Shown here one piece after another: positions 43,594 to 52,371 of a stretch of 64,000 nucleotides of DNA (positions are counted from its first letter, which is position 1; every line of letters starts with the position of its first letter). Source of the DNA: Azospirillum rugosum (GTDB lineage: Bacteria > Pseudomonadota > Alphaproteobacteria > Azospirillales > Azospirillaceae); the NCBI RefSeq assembly GCF_017876155.1, contig NZ_JAGINP010000018.1:124001-188000 (forward strand), in the 5' to 3' direction. The notes below the pieces were generated by a model. That model was not told the DNA's origin. It saw only the letters and a program-made list of their open reading frames with translations, and ran no database searches. The position numbers and the translations under genes were made by a program.

Positions 43594-43784
43594 GACGTTC
43601 CTCCCCCGTGTGGCGAACCGTGCCCCGGGGCGACTGCGCGCCGGAACCGGCCTCTTGCCCACCATGCTATCACAGATCCCGGGCAGGGCGTCCAGACGCA
43701 TGGGTTACGCAATTGCCCTATGCGTCATGCAGCGACTTCCGGTTACAGTGGCGGCGTCCCTCCCGCCCGCCGAGCACCGCGTCC

Positions 43785-44552
43785 TTGCCCCTCCTGGCCC
43801 GCCTGATTCTGCTCCTCGCCCTGCTCGTTCCCGCCGCGCCGGCGCTGGCCCAGGCGGTGGCGCAGCATCTGTTTTTCGAGGCGGTGACCGACGACGTTCC
43901 CGCCGACTTGCCCTACGAGGCCCGCCAGCGCCTGACCGAACGGGCGCGCGACGAGATTGTGCCAGCCGTGCTGCGGGACGGCGGCATAGACTTGGCCGGG
44001 GCCGCGACCGATCTGCGCATGGGCGGCTACCAGCGGCGCACCAACCCGTCGCTGCACATGGCGGTCACCCTGGGGGACGGACCGGCCGACCGACTCGCCG
44101 CGGCGCTGGCCTGGGTGCTGGACCAGGACAGCGTTCTGGTCGCCGATTTCGCCAGCGCGGACGGGGCGACCGGCTACGCGCTGGTCCGCTTTCTGGTCTG
44201 CTTTCCCGGCGGCACGCTGACTCCGGACCACGCCCAGCGCTTCTTCCTGGCCGCGGCGGCGGTCGAGGACGGGCTTGGCGGGGGTTACACCGCCTTCGGG
44301 GACACGATGCTGTTCCTCAACCTGCGCGGCGCCGACGGGCGGCCCTTCAGCGGCCTGTCCGACGCCGACTTCACCGCGGCCCTCGGCCGCGCCGTGGCGA
44401 CGTTTCCCGGCGCGGCTCTCGCCGAAACCGGGCGCGCCGACGCGCGCCTGATCGAGCGGCCATCGGCCGCACCCTCCCCCACCCTGGCGCCGCTGCGGGC
44501 ACGGCACGCGGCGCTGGTCCTGCAAACCCGAACGCCGGAACCCGCAAGATGA
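43785..44552 (+). CDS. secreted hypothetical protein coupled to a BMP-family protein
   Basis: About 255 residues. A signal peptide (LPLLARLILLLALLVPAAPA then LAQA) predicts export to the periplasm. The mature part is mixed alpha/beta and contains ARDEIVPAVLRDGG and LVRFLVCFPGGTLTPDHAQRF; a DUF3574-like fold is possible but not certain. There is no in-frame ATG close to the signal peptide, so TTG at 43785 is the best guess (TTG at 43713 is another). The stop overlaps the ATG of the next gene, so it is translated with a substrate-binding protein. Confidence 0.7.
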   Translation: MPLLARLILLLALLVPAAPALAQAVAQHLFFEAVTDDVPADLPYEARQRLTERARDEIVPAVLRDGGIDLAGAATDLRMGGYQRRTNPSLHMAVTLGDGPADRLAAALAWVLDQDSVLVADFASADGATGYALVRFLVCFPGGTLTPDHAQRFFLAAAAVEDGLGGGYTAFGDTMLFLNLRGADGRPFSGLSDADFTAALGRAVATFPGAALAETGRADARLIERPSAAPSPTLAPLRARHAALVLQTRTPEPAR

Positions 44553-45532
44553 CCCTGCCCGACCGCCGCTCCGTCCTCGCGCTGGGCGCCGCCGGCCTCG
44601 TATCCTTCTCTCTGCCAACCCGCGCACAAGGCTTCACGCCGGGGCTCGTCTACGCCGTGGGGCAGAAGTTCGACAAGAGCTTCAACGAAGGCGCGCTGGC
44701 TGGGGCGGAGCGCTTCAAAGCGGCCAGCGGCGTGCCCTACCTGGAATACCTGCCGGCCGGCACCGCGCAGTTCGACCAGGCGGTGACGTCCCTGCTGCGG
44801 CGCGGGGTGACGGACCTTGCGACGATCGGCTTCTACTACGCCGCGCCGCTGGCGAAGCTGGCGCCGAAGCACCCTACCGTCCGCTTCACCATCGTGGACG
44901 CGGTGGTGGAGGCCGCGAACGTGCAGTCGGTGACCTTCAAGGAGCAGGAGGGCTCCTTCCTCGTCGGGGTGCTGGCGGCTCTGGCGTCGCAATCCGGGAC
45001 GGTCGGATTCATCGGGGCGCTCGACATCCCCTTGATCCGCAAGTTCATCGCCGGGTTCGAGCAGGGCGCGCGCCACGCCCGGCCGGACGCCACCGTGCTG
45101 GTCAACTTCGTCGGCACGACGCCGGCCGCCTTCAACGACCCGACGACCGGGGCAGAGGTGGCGAAGGCGCAGTTCCAGCGCGGCGCCGACGTGGTGTTCG
45201 CCGGGGCGGGCGTGTCCAACTTCGGCATCTTCGCCGCGACCAACGACGCGGGACGGCTGGCGATCGGGGTCGACAGCAACCAGAATCACCTCTACCCCGG
45301 CCGCATCCTGACCTCCATGCTGAAGCGCGTCGATCTGGCGGTGGAGAGCGCCTTCCAGGCGGGCCGGGCCGGGACCTGGGCACCCGGCCTCCGCGCGCTG
45401 GGGCTGGCCGAAGGCGGCGTTGACTACGCGGTGGACGAGAACAACCGCTCGCTGCTCACTCCGGCCATGCTGGAGGCGGCCGAGGCGGCGCGGCGCGCCA
45501 TCGTCGCCGGGCGCATCGCGGTGACCGCCTGA
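44549..45532 (+). CDS. BMP/PnrA-family ABC substrate-binding protein
   Basis: 327 residues. A Tat-like or Sec signal (RRSVLALGAAGLVSFSLPTRA) precedes a two-lobed binding domain. GQKFDKSFNEGALAGAERF, FKEQEGSFLVGVLAAL, VGFIGALDIPLIRKFIAGFEQG and GVDSNQNHLYPG are hallmark segments of the BMP/PnrA family, which binds purine nucleosides in spirochaetes and other bacteria. No permease or ATPase genes are adjacent; it is coupled instead to an unknown secreted protein. The 3' end is four bases from the convergent pentapeptide gene. Confidence 0.88.
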   Translation: MTLPDRRSVLALGAAGLVSFSLPTRAQGFTPGLVYAVGQKFDKSFNEGALAGAERFKAASGVPYLEYLPAGTAQFDQAVTSLLRRGVTDLATIGFYYAAPLAKLAPKHPTVRFTIVDAVVEAANVQSVTFKEQEGSFLVGVLAALASQSGTVGFIGALDIPLIRKFIAGFEQGARHARPDATVLVNFVGTTPAAFNDPTTGAEVAKAQFQRGADVVFAGAGVSNFGIFAATNDAGRLAIGVDSNQNHLYPGRILTSMLKRVDLAVESAFQAGRAGTWAPGLRALGLAEGGVDYAVDENNRSLLTPAMLEAAEAARRAIVAGRIAVTA

Positions 45533-45536
45533 TCCC

Positions 45537-46721
45537 CTACACGTAAAGCGGCTCCACCGCGGTGGCGAAGGACAGGTCGGCGCCGCGCAGGGTGTCCACC
45601 GTCGCGCGGATGCGCGTCAGGTCGGCGCCGTGCAGGATCGCGCGGGCGAGGCTGGTGTCGCGCAGGTCGGCGCCGGTCAGGCTGGCCTCCGCGAGGTTGG
45701 TCGGCCACAGCCGGCTTCCGTCGCCGGCCAGATCCACGGGGCGCAGCTTGGCCCTCCACAGCTTGGCGCCGGCGAGGTTGGAGCCACGCAGGTTGCAGCC
45801 GGACAGGTCGGCGCTGGTGAAGTCCGCCTCCCGGAGGTCGCAGTAGGACAGGTCCGCCATGACCAGCTTCGCCCCGGAGAAGTCGGCCCCGCGCAACCCG
45901 CAGAAGCGCATCACGCTGCCGGCCAGAAGCTGGTTGGCGAAGTTGTAGCCGCGCAGGTCGATGCGCTGCATCTCCAGCCGCACCCCGGTCCCGCCGCTGC
46001 GCTCGACCCAGAGCTGGTGGGCCGAGATGGCGTCGGCCAGCCGCCCGGCCGGGCTGATCAGCCCGGTGCCGTCCACGTCGATTCCCCGCCGTTCCAGCCG
46101 CTGGCGCAGCCCTTCGTCCAGGCGGGCGCCGCACAGCAGCACCCCGTCGAGCGCGGCGCGCTCCATCACCGCGCCGACCAGGTTCGCCCCGATCAGGACC
46201 GCCCCGGACAGGTCGCCATTGGAGAAATCCGCCCCCTCCAGGTCGCAGCCGGAGAAGTCGCACTGCGCCATGCGGGCCTCGACCAGGATCGCGCGCGCCA
46301 TTTTCGACCCGATGAAGGTCGTGCTGCCGTCGGCGTTGCCGGCGGGCTTCCGCTCGTCCGCTCCCAGCATCATGCCCTGGCGCAGGTCGGCGCCGCGCAG
46401 GTTCGCACCGGTCAGCGTGGCGCCCTCCACCCGCGCCCCGCGCAGGTCGGCGGCGATCAGGGACGCGCCGGTCAGGTCGGCCTTGGACAGGTCGGCGGCG
46501 AACAGGTCGGTGTTCGACAGCTCCGCCCCGGCCAGCCGCGCGGCGGAGAGGTTGGCGCCGCTGAGCTTCGCGCCGCTGAGGTTGATGCGGTTCAGGCCCA
46601 GCCGCGACAGGTTGTGGAAGCTGAGGTCCGCGCAGCGCCCCTTCATGCTGGGGTCGCGCGCCAGCCATTGCTGGTGCTTGACCAGCTTGTTGCGGAGCGC
46701 CCTCAGATACCGCTCGTCCAT
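45537..46721 (-). CDS. pentapeptide-repeat protein
   Basis: 394 residues with dozens of A(D/N)LxG-type pentapeptides in two blocks (about 30-210 and 250-385), forming right-handed beta-helices. The N-terminal 25 residues (MDERYLRALRNKLVKHQQWL) are helical. Around 205-245 a non-repeat insert contains LERRGIDVDGTGLISPAGRL. Some pentapeptide proteins mimic DNA and protect gyrase; the function of this one cannot be told. No signal peptide is present. Confidence 0.88.
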   Translation of the reverse strand: MDERYLRALRNKLVKHQQWLARDPSMKGRCADLSFHNLSRLGLNRINLSGAKLSGANLSAARLAGAELSNTDLFAADLSKADLTGASLIAADLRGARVEGATLTGANLRGADLRQGMMLGADERKPAGNADGSTTFIGSKMARAILVEARMAQCDFSGCDLEGADFSNGDLSGAVLIGANLVGAVMERAALDGVLLCGARLDEGLRQRLERRGIDVDGTGLISPAGRLADAISAHQLWVERSGGTGVRLEMQRIDLRGYNFANQLLAGSVMRFCGLRGADFSGAKLVMADLSYCDLREADFTSADLSGCNLRGSNLAGAKLWRAKLRPVDLAGDGSRLWPTNLAEASLTGADLRDTSLARAILHGADLTRIRATVDTLRGADLSFATAVEPLYV

Positions 46722-46793
46722 CGGCCCTCATCCATCAACCGACGACTCGGCGTTCAAAACCCAGGTCAACGACAAGCGGAAGGCGCGCCTGGA

Positions 46794-47543
46794 TCAGCGC
46801 AGGTCGTCCGACAGGATCGCCCCGCGGGAGGCCATCATGTACAGCCCCATGTGGTGGGCCGGCCCCTGCGGATGCGCCGCCGTGTCCGGAAGGCCGAGGG
46901 ACCGAGCGACCTCCAGCGGCAGGTCGTAGGTGGCGCAGCCGGGCTCATACACCACGATGTCCTTCAGCGTCGGCGCCATGCCGTGGTTGCGGGCGGACAG
47001 AAGCGTCAGCACGAAGTCCATCACGCAGATGTCCGTGCAGATGCCGACGGTGACCACCGACTCCAGCCGGTTGCCGTTGATCCAGTCCAGCAGCCGGTTG
47101 CGCCCGGCGGTGCCCGTCGCGTCCACCTCCGTCGCACCGACCATGAAGTTGATGCAATCCTTGGCGATCAGGGTCGCGACCGGCTCCGACTCCAGCCACT
47201 TCAGTTCCGGCACCAGCTCGTCGTGGCCCGTGCCGGCGAGGCAGTGCGGCGGATAGGGCGGCTCCGGCTTGGCCGGGTCGTGGCTGTCGAGCGAGGCGCA
47301 GATCGGCCATTGGGCCTGCACGAAGCGGCGGGCGAGCCGGTCGGTCTCCGCGATCATGCGGGTCACCTGCTCGTTCGGCGCCGGAGGGGCGAGCGGGCCG
47401 CAGCCGACGCCGGCGAAGCCCTGCACCTCGTCGATGATCACCAGCCCGGTGCGCCCGGCCGGCATCGCGTAGGCGCTCGACGCCACCGGAAAGGTCCGGC
47501 GGACCGTCTCCAGCGCGTCCTCGCGTTCCAACAGCTCAAGCAT
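46794..47543 (-). CDS. isochorismatase-family cysteine hydrolase (nicotinamidase-like)
   Basis: 249 residues. The Asp-Lys-Cys catalytic triad is visible: Asp in LVIIDEVQGF, Lys in LIAKDCINF and Cys in VGICTDICVMDFVLTL. The overall pattern is close to plant-type nicotinamidases (NIC), which convert nicotinamide to nicotinate for NAD salvage, though other amides are possible. The start ATG at 47543 has GGAGGAAGC upstream; a longer reading from 47588 lacks one. Confidence 0.85.
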   Translation of the reverse strand: MLELLEREDALETVRRTFPVASSAYAMPAGRTGLVIIDEVQGFAGVGCGPLAPPAPNEQVTRMIAETDRLARRFVQAQWPICASLDSHDPAKPEPPYPPHCLAGTGHDELVPELKWLESEPVATLIAKDCINFMVGATEVDATGTAGRNRLLDWINGNRLESVVTVGICTDICVMDFVLTLLSARNHGMAPTLKDIVVYEPGCATYDLPLEVARSLGLPDTAAHPQGPAHHMGLYMMASRGAILSDDLR

Positions 47544-47903
47544 GCTTCCTCCGTTCGGTCGGCCCCCTGGGCAATGGGGTCGGACCATCGCGTCGACTCT
47601 ACCGCCGCAGGACGGAAATCGCCACGGCGTCCCAGGCCGCGGTGCGGTGCATCCGGGAGCGGAGGGATGGGCTCCGCCCCCGGACGTGCACGACAGGCTT
47701 CACGCTGCGACACTTTGGCCGGACGCTCCGCGTTCCACGGCCGTTCGCCGACGGCCCGCGGACCGGACGCAATATTTTTGCGGACTCCGCGCATGATCTG
47801 AACAGCCCCCACAGGAGCCTGCGACGGAATGCCGCAATGCCAAGAGGGCCGGACTCAGTCCTCATGTGTGAAGCGAGGCACCGCTGCAACCGCGGGTACA
47901 CAA
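47544..47903. other. divergent spacer with a long imperfect hairpin
   Basis: No supported gene in 360 bases. At 47652-47684 TCCGGG-A-GCGGAG pairs with CTCCGC-C-CCCGGA, and outer GTGCA/TGCAC arms extend it. At about 47770 CGCAA/TTGCG closes an A+T-rich loop. Promoters for the leftward hydrolase and the rightward membrane pair should be here. Confidence 0.5.
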
Positions 47904-48467
47904 ATGGTCATATCGGCCGAGTTCCTGGGCATGCTTCTGCTGATCACCAGCGCCGCGGCGCTCGGCCTGTCGATCGTCATCGACGTCGGCCAGATCAGCG
48001 CCGAGAAGGCGCGCGAAACGATGATGCACCGCCTGCACGACAAGAAGAAGCTCGCCTTGACGGAGTGGAAGCGGAAGACCGACCAGAAGCAGACCGACCT
48101 GACCGCGCTGCAGGCCCGGCTGACCGAATGCACCGGCCGCCGCCAGAAGGCCCTGTCGGAGATCAAGGCCCTGGAATTCACCAAGGTCGAGCTGGTGCAC
48201 GAGCTGGGCGACGGCGACGGGACGGCCGTCTTCTGGTCGCAGCTCGCGGTCCAGGAGAATTTCGGAACCATCGAGCGGCGCGACGTGATCTTCTCCCGCC
48301 AGATCTGGGACTACCGCAACGTCGCCCACGTCTGGACGCCCACGTCGGAGCAGGCCTTCGCGCTGGTACGCACCACCTTCACCGCGAAGAACGGCGTCCT
48401 GCCCACCCCGGTCCTTCCGCTGGCGCTCGCGCCCTCGCAGGACGGCGGCGCGGGGGAGCCGGCATGA
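47904..48467 (+). CDS. membrane-anchored coiled-coil protein (first of pair)
   Basis: 187 residues. One N-terminal membrane segment (about 4-27) is followed by a charged helical region (about 32-85) with coiled-coil character (LTALQARLTECTGRRQKAL) and then a small soluble domain ending in a Pro/Ala tail. No family recognised. The ATG at 47904 has a weak ribosome-binding site. Its stop overlaps the next start as ATGA. Confidence 0.72.
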   Translation: MVISAEFLGMLLLITSAAALGLSIVIDVGQISAEKARETMMHRLHDKKKLALTEWKRKTDQKQTDLTALQARLTECTGRRQKALSEIKALEFTKVELVHELGDGDGTAVFWSQLAVQENFGTIERRDVIFSRQIWDYRNVAHVWTPTSEQAFALVRTTFTAKNGVLPTPVLPLALAPSQDGGAGEPA

Positions 48468-49087
48468 CCGGCATGATGCTGTATCTCAGCCTCGGGCTGA
48501 TGGTCCTGTCGGTGATTTCCAACCGCTACTGGCGGCGCCAGCTCGCGGCCATGCGGTCGAACCAGGACAGGATCAAGGTCAAGGTGGACGACGCGACGAA
48601 GGAGGTGGCGGAGATCGCGACCGTCTACGCCCAGCTGGCCCACCAGCACGCCGAATCGGAAAAGCGCGTCGCCAAGGCGGAGCAGGAGATGCAGGCCGCC
48701 CTGCTGGAACTGGACAAGCGGCGTGACGGGCCGGTCGTGCGCTACTACGTCTTCGACCGCATCGAACCCCGCGCGGGGCGCTTCTGGGAAGCGGCGGTCC
48801 GCCACACGCCGGCCGACTCGCCCCTCCAGGACCGGCCAAGCCACCGGTCCTGGACCGGCATCCGCCGCTATGTGCTGATCGCCGACACCGAGCGCGAGGC
48901 GCGGGAGCGGGTGGAGGCCCGCTTTCCGCGCAAGGGCGGCTTCCACCTCATGGATCTGGCGCCCTGCCGGCTGAACGGTCTCGCGGTGAACCGCATCCCG
49001 GAATTCAGCACCTTCCGCAAGCCCGCCGCGGCGGAGGAGGAGACGAAGCCGGCCCGACGCCCCGCCTCCGCCTCGGCGCGCGGTTGA
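48464..49087 (+). CDS. membrane-anchored coiled-coil protein (second of pair)
   Basis: 207 residues. The N-terminal segment MMLYLSLGLMVLSVI is a membrane anchor, followed by a long helix (about 22-85) rich in Ala, Glu, Lys and Gln, then a small globular part with VVRYYVFDRIEPRAGRFWEA and VLIADTEREARERVEARFP. The organisation matches the preceding gene, and coupling by ATGA suggests a heteromeric complex. No family recognised; the function is unknown. Confidence 0.75.
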   Translation: MTGMMLYLSLGLMVLSVISNRYWRRQLAAMRSNQDRIKVKVDDATKEVAEIATVYAQLAHQHAESEKRVAKAEQEMQAALLELDKRRDGPVVRYYVFDRIEPRAGRFWEAAVRHTPADSPLQDRPSHRSWTGIRRYVLIADTEREARERVEARFPRKGGFHLMDLAPCRLNGLAVNRIPEFSTFRKPAAAEEETKPARRPASASARG

Positions 49088-49108
49088 CCGGCCCTGCGCG
49101 GGCCGGTC
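49086..49108. terminator. G/C-rich hairpin between convergent genes
   Basis: GACCGGCCC (49086-49094) pairs perfectly with GGGCCGGTC (49100-49108). No T-run, so termination efficiency is uncertain. Confidence 0.5.
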
Positions 49109-49118
49109 CCGGACGCCG

Positions 49119-50441
49119 TCAGCCGGCGATCGGCTGCGACGGGCGGCCGATGGAGCTGTAGCTGAAGCCGGCCTTCGCCATGTCGCCGGGGTTGTAGATG
49201 TTGCGCAGGTCGATCATGACCGGCCGCTTCAGCAGCGTCTTGACCCGCTTCAGATCCAGCGCGCGGAACTCGTTCCATTCCGTCAGGATGGCGATGCAGT
49301 CGGCGCCGTCCAGCGCGGCGTAGGCGTCCTTCGTCCACTCCACGCCGGGCAGCAGCTTCCCGGCCTCCTCCATGCCCGCCGGATCGAAGGCGCGCACGTG
49401 GGCACCGGCCGCCTGCAAGGCCGGGATGATGTCCAGCGAGGGCGCGTCGCGCATGTCGTCGGTGTTGGGCTTGAAGGTGACGCCCAGCACGCCGATGGTC
49501 TTGCCGTCCACCACCCCGCCGCAGGCGGCGATGATGCGCTCGGCCATCTGCTTCTTGCGCTTGTCGTTGATGTCCACCACCGTCTCGATGATGCGCAAGG
49601 GGCTGCCCACCTGCTGCGCGGTGCGGACCAGCGCCAGCGTGTCCTTGGGGAAGCAGGAGCCGCCGTAGCCCGGGCCGGGGTGCAGGAACTTCTTGCCGAT
49701 GCGCCCGTCCAGCCCGATGCCGCGGGCGACGTCGTGCACGTCCGCGCCGACCTTCTCGCACAGGTCGGCGATCTCGTTGATGAAGGTGATCTTGGCCGCC
49801 AGGAAGGTGTTGGCCGCGTATTTCGTCAGCTCCGCCGTCTCCAGCGAGGTCACCACGATCGGCGTCTCAATCAGGTAGAGCGGCCGGTAGAGCCGGCGCA
49901 TCACCTCGCCCGCCCGATCGGAAGTGGCGCCGATGACGACGCGATCCGGGCGCATGAAGTCGCCGATGGCCGAGCCTTCGCGCAGGAACTCCGGGTTGCT
50001 CGCCACGTCGAAGTCGGCGTCGGGACGGACGCGGCGGATGATCGCCTCCACCTCGCGGCCGGTGCCGACCGGCACGGTCGACTTGGTGACGACCACGGTG
50101 TAGTGGTCGAGGTTGGCGGCGATCTCCTCGGCGGCGCCGTAGACGTAGGAGAGGTCGGCGTGGCCGTCGCCGCGGCGGGACGGCGTGCCCACGGCGATGA
50201 ACACGGCGTCGACGCCCTGCATGGCCTCCTTCAGGTCCATGGTGAAGGACAGGCGGCCCGCGGCGACGTTGCGCGCCACCAAGTCGTCCAGCCCCGGCTC
50301 GTAGATCGGGATCTCGCCGCGCTTCAGGCGCTCGATCTTGCCCGCGTCCTTGTCGACGCAGCAGACGTGGACGCCGAATTCCGAAAAGCAGGCCCCGGAC
50401 ACCAGCCCGACGTAACCTGTGCCGATCATCGCAATACGCAT
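49119..50441 (-). CDS. ugd: UDP-glucose 6-dehydrogenase
   Basis: 440 residues. The NAD loop is GTGYVGLVSG at the N-terminus. The catalytic cysteine is in GPGYGGSCFPKDTLAL, with the conserved FLREGSAIGDF and GVTFKPNTDDMRDAPS motifs. It oxidises UDP-glucose to UDP-glucuronate for exopolysaccharide or LPS. GAGGGATCCCT precedes the ATG at 50441. It follows galU, which makes its substrate, 148 bases upstream in the same direction. Confidence 0.95.
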   Translation of the reverse strand: MRIAMIGTGYVGLVSGACFSEFGVHVCCVDKDAGKIERLKRGEIPIYEPGLDDLVARNVAAGRLSFTMDLKEAMQGVDAVFIAVGTPSRRGDGHADLSYVYGAAEEIAANLDHYTVVVTKSTVPVGTGREVEAIIRRVRPDADFDVASNPEFLREGSAIGDFMRPDRVVIGATSDRAGEVMRRLYRPLYLIETPIVVTSLETAELTKYAANTFLAAKITFINEIADLCEKVGADVHDVARGIGLDGRIGKKFLHPGPGYGGSCFPKDTLALVRTAQQVGSPLRIIETVVDINDKRKKQMAERIIAACGGVVDGKTIGVLGVTFKPNTDDMRDAPSLDIIPALQAAGAHVRAFDPAGMEEAGKLLPGVEWTKDAYAALDGADCIAILTEWNEFRALDLKRVKTLLKRPVMIDLRNIYNPGDMAKAGFSYSSIGRPSQPIAG

Positions 50442-50589
50442 AGGGATCCCTCGTTGCCGCAATCCGCAGTGCCGGTTGTGTTCAACCGCTGTGTTCAGCT
50501 TCCGTGAACGGCGTGGCCCCGGCATGCGTCGCCCGCCGCCCCGGGGTTAACGGGAACGGCGGGCGTGCGGATCATACCACTTTCGTGTT

Positions 50590-51459
50590 TCAGCAGTACT
50601 TCCGAAGCATATCGCGGACCTTGCCAGCCATGTCCGGCCGCTTCAGCGCGTGGGCCAGCGTGGCCTCGATGAAGCCGACCTTGTCGCCGCAGTCGAAGCG
50701 GGTGCCCTCGAAGCGCAGGCCGTGGAAGGGCTGGTTGCCGATCAGCTTGGCCATCGCGTCGGTCAGCTGGATCTCGTTGCCCGCACCGCGCTGCTGCTTT
50801 TCCAGGTGGTCGAACACCTCCGGCTGCAGGATGTAGCGGCCGATGATCGACAGCGTCGAGGGCGCCTCCTCCGGCTTGGGCTTCTCCACCAGCCCGCGCA
50901 CCGTCGCCAGGCGGCCGTCGTCCTTCTCCACGTCCAGGATGCCGTAGCTGCTGGTCCGCTCGCGCGGCACGTCGACGACGGCGACGATGTTGCCGCCGAC
51001 CTCGTTGTAGGCCTCGACCATCTGCTTCAGGCAGGGCGTGTCGGCCTGCACGAAGTCGTCGGGCAGGACGATGGCGAAGGGCTCGTCCCCGATCACCGCG
51101 CGCGCGCACCACACCGCGTGGCCGAGGCCGAGCGGCACCTGCTGGCGGGTGTAGAAGCAGCGGCCCGGCGCGATCTCGCTGTCGCGCACCACCTCCAGGG
51201 CGTCGGCCTTGCCGCGCTCCTCCAGCGTGCGGTTCAGTTCGGTGTCGGCGTCGAAGTGGTCCTCGATGGCGCGCTTGCTGCGGCCGGTGACGAACACGAA
51301 GTCCTCGATGCCGGCGGCCCGCGCCTCTTCCACGGCGTGCTGCAAGAGCGGACGGTCGACCAGCGGCAGCATCTCCTTCGGAATCGCCTTGGTCGCCGGC
51401 AGGAAGCGCGTGCCGAGGCCGGCAACGGGAAACACCACCTTGCGCACGGGTTTTGGCAT
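50590..51459 (-). CDS. galU: UTP-glucose-1-phosphate uridylyltransferase
   Basis: 289 residues. The nucleotidyltransferase signature GLGTRFLPATKAIPKEMLPL is at about 14-33; FVFVTGRSKRAIEDHFD and LPDDFV with the metal-binding Asp follow. It makes UDP-glucose for exopolysaccharide, LPS and glycoconjugates. A TTTGCG-CAGT-CGCAAA palindrome lies about 50 bases upstream of the start. It is followed by ugd. Confidence 0.95.
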   Translation of the reverse strand: MPKPVRKVVFPVAGLGTRFLPATKAIPKEMLPLVDRPLLQHAVEEARAAGIEDFVFVTGRSKRAIEDHFDADTELNRTLEERGKADALEVVRDSEIAPGRCFYTRQQVPLGLGHAVWCARAVIGDEPFAIVLPDDFVQADTPCLKQMVEAYNEVGGNIVAVVDVPRERTSSYGILDVEKDDGRLATVRGLVEKPKPEEAPSTLSIIGRYILQPEVFDHLEKQQRGAGNEIQLTDAMAKLIGNQPFHGLRFEGTRFDCGDKVGFIEATLAHALKRPDMAGKVRDMLRKYC

Positions 51460-51508
51460 TGAAGTTCTCTTACAGTTGCTTGAGGAAATACTTCGAATAT
51501 GGAGCCAC

Positions 51509-51524
51509 TTTGCGCAGTCGCAAA
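51509..51524 (-). promoter_or_regulatory. palindromic operator candidate upstream of galU
   Basis: TTTGCG, spacer CAGT, CGCAAA. On the - strand a TTGCGA-17-ATATTC promoter-like pair overlaps it, so a bound protein would cover the -35. The binding protein is unknown. Confidence 0.45.
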
Positions 51525-51593
51525 ACGCTCGCGAAGCTTTCTGCCACAGCTATACCAGAGGCGCAACAGACCCTTCTGAGGACCGGCATTTGG

Positions 51594-52340
51594 CTAGTTG
51601 CGCAGCAGCAAATCCTTCGCTTGGTTGATCTTGGCGGCCAAATAGGTTGACCCCCCATGATCCGGGTGCACTTTCATCATCAGTCGACGGTGAGCGTCCT
51701 TCACCTGTTCGGGGGTCGCCCCCGGCGACAGCCCCAAAATGTCATAGGCCTCCTCGCGGGTCATGGGACCGCTCTGCTGGCCCCCAGGGCCTCCGCGGGC
51801 GCCCGCCCCTCCGTCGCCGGCACCGGACGCTCCGGCCGTTCCCTCCCCGCCGCGCCCCTGCCAATCGGGATGGGTCCGGTCGAGCCAGGCTTCCAGCACC
51901 GTCGCCGATTGCGGGTCGTCGCGCCGGCAATCGCCCAGCAGCGCCATCAGCTGCTCGATGGTCAGGCTGTCGAGCGTCCGCCCGCGCCAGGGGCCGTGCA
52001 GAACCTCCCCCGCCATGGCGCCGCTGTCGTGGAACAGGGTCATGCGCAGGTACAGCGTCTCGACCTTGGAGGTCTGCCCACCCGCCGGGCTATGCCCGGA
52101 ATACAGGGTGTCGCGGAGCATCCGCCAGCGCGTGAACAGCGGAAAGGCGACCGCCCCCAGCATCAGCGCGGTGCCGAGCCGGCCCGTCAGCGTCAGGAAG
52201 ACGATGACGATGACCCCCAGCGCCATGCCGCCATAGCGCACCGTGTTGGCGAGCGTGCGCGGGTCGGCGGACATGAAGACGCGGGCCAGGATGTAGAAGC
52301 CGACCACCAGCGCGATGCCCAGGAGAAAGTACCCAAACAT
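51594..52340 (-). CDS. membrane-anchored DnaJ-domain protein
   Basis: 248 residues. Two hydrophobic segments (about 2-22 and 33-55) anchor it. The middle has LYLRMTLFHDSGAMAGEVL, seen in alphaproteobacterial homologues. A Gly/Ala-rich linker (about 163-192) leads to a C-terminal J-domain (about 195-248) with the HPD motif in KVHPDHGG. The topology resembles Pam18/Tim14 and DjlA-like proteins, which recruit DnaK to the membrane. It lies 31 bases after the VWA gene stop in the same direction. Confidence 0.88.
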   Translation of the reverse strand: MFGYFLLGIALVVGFYILARVFMSADPRTLANTVRYGGMALGVIVIVFLTLTGRLGTALMLGAVAFPLFTRWRMLRDTLYSGHSPAGGQTSKVETLYLRMTLFHDSGAMAGEVLHGPWRGRTLDSLTIEQLMALLGDCRRDDPQSATVLEAWLDRTHPDWQGRGGEGTAGASGAGDGGAGARGGPGGQQSGPMTREEAYDILGLSPGATPEQVKDAHRRLMMKVHPDHGGSTYLAAKINQAKDLLLRN

Positions 52341-52371
52341 CCCGCCCTGCCCTCTTCAACGCGTGGCCGTG

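Noticed and set aside
43608..43784. ATG start at 43608 for the secreted protein
   Set aside because: It would add 59 residues before the signal peptide and start within the promoter area of the SDR gene.
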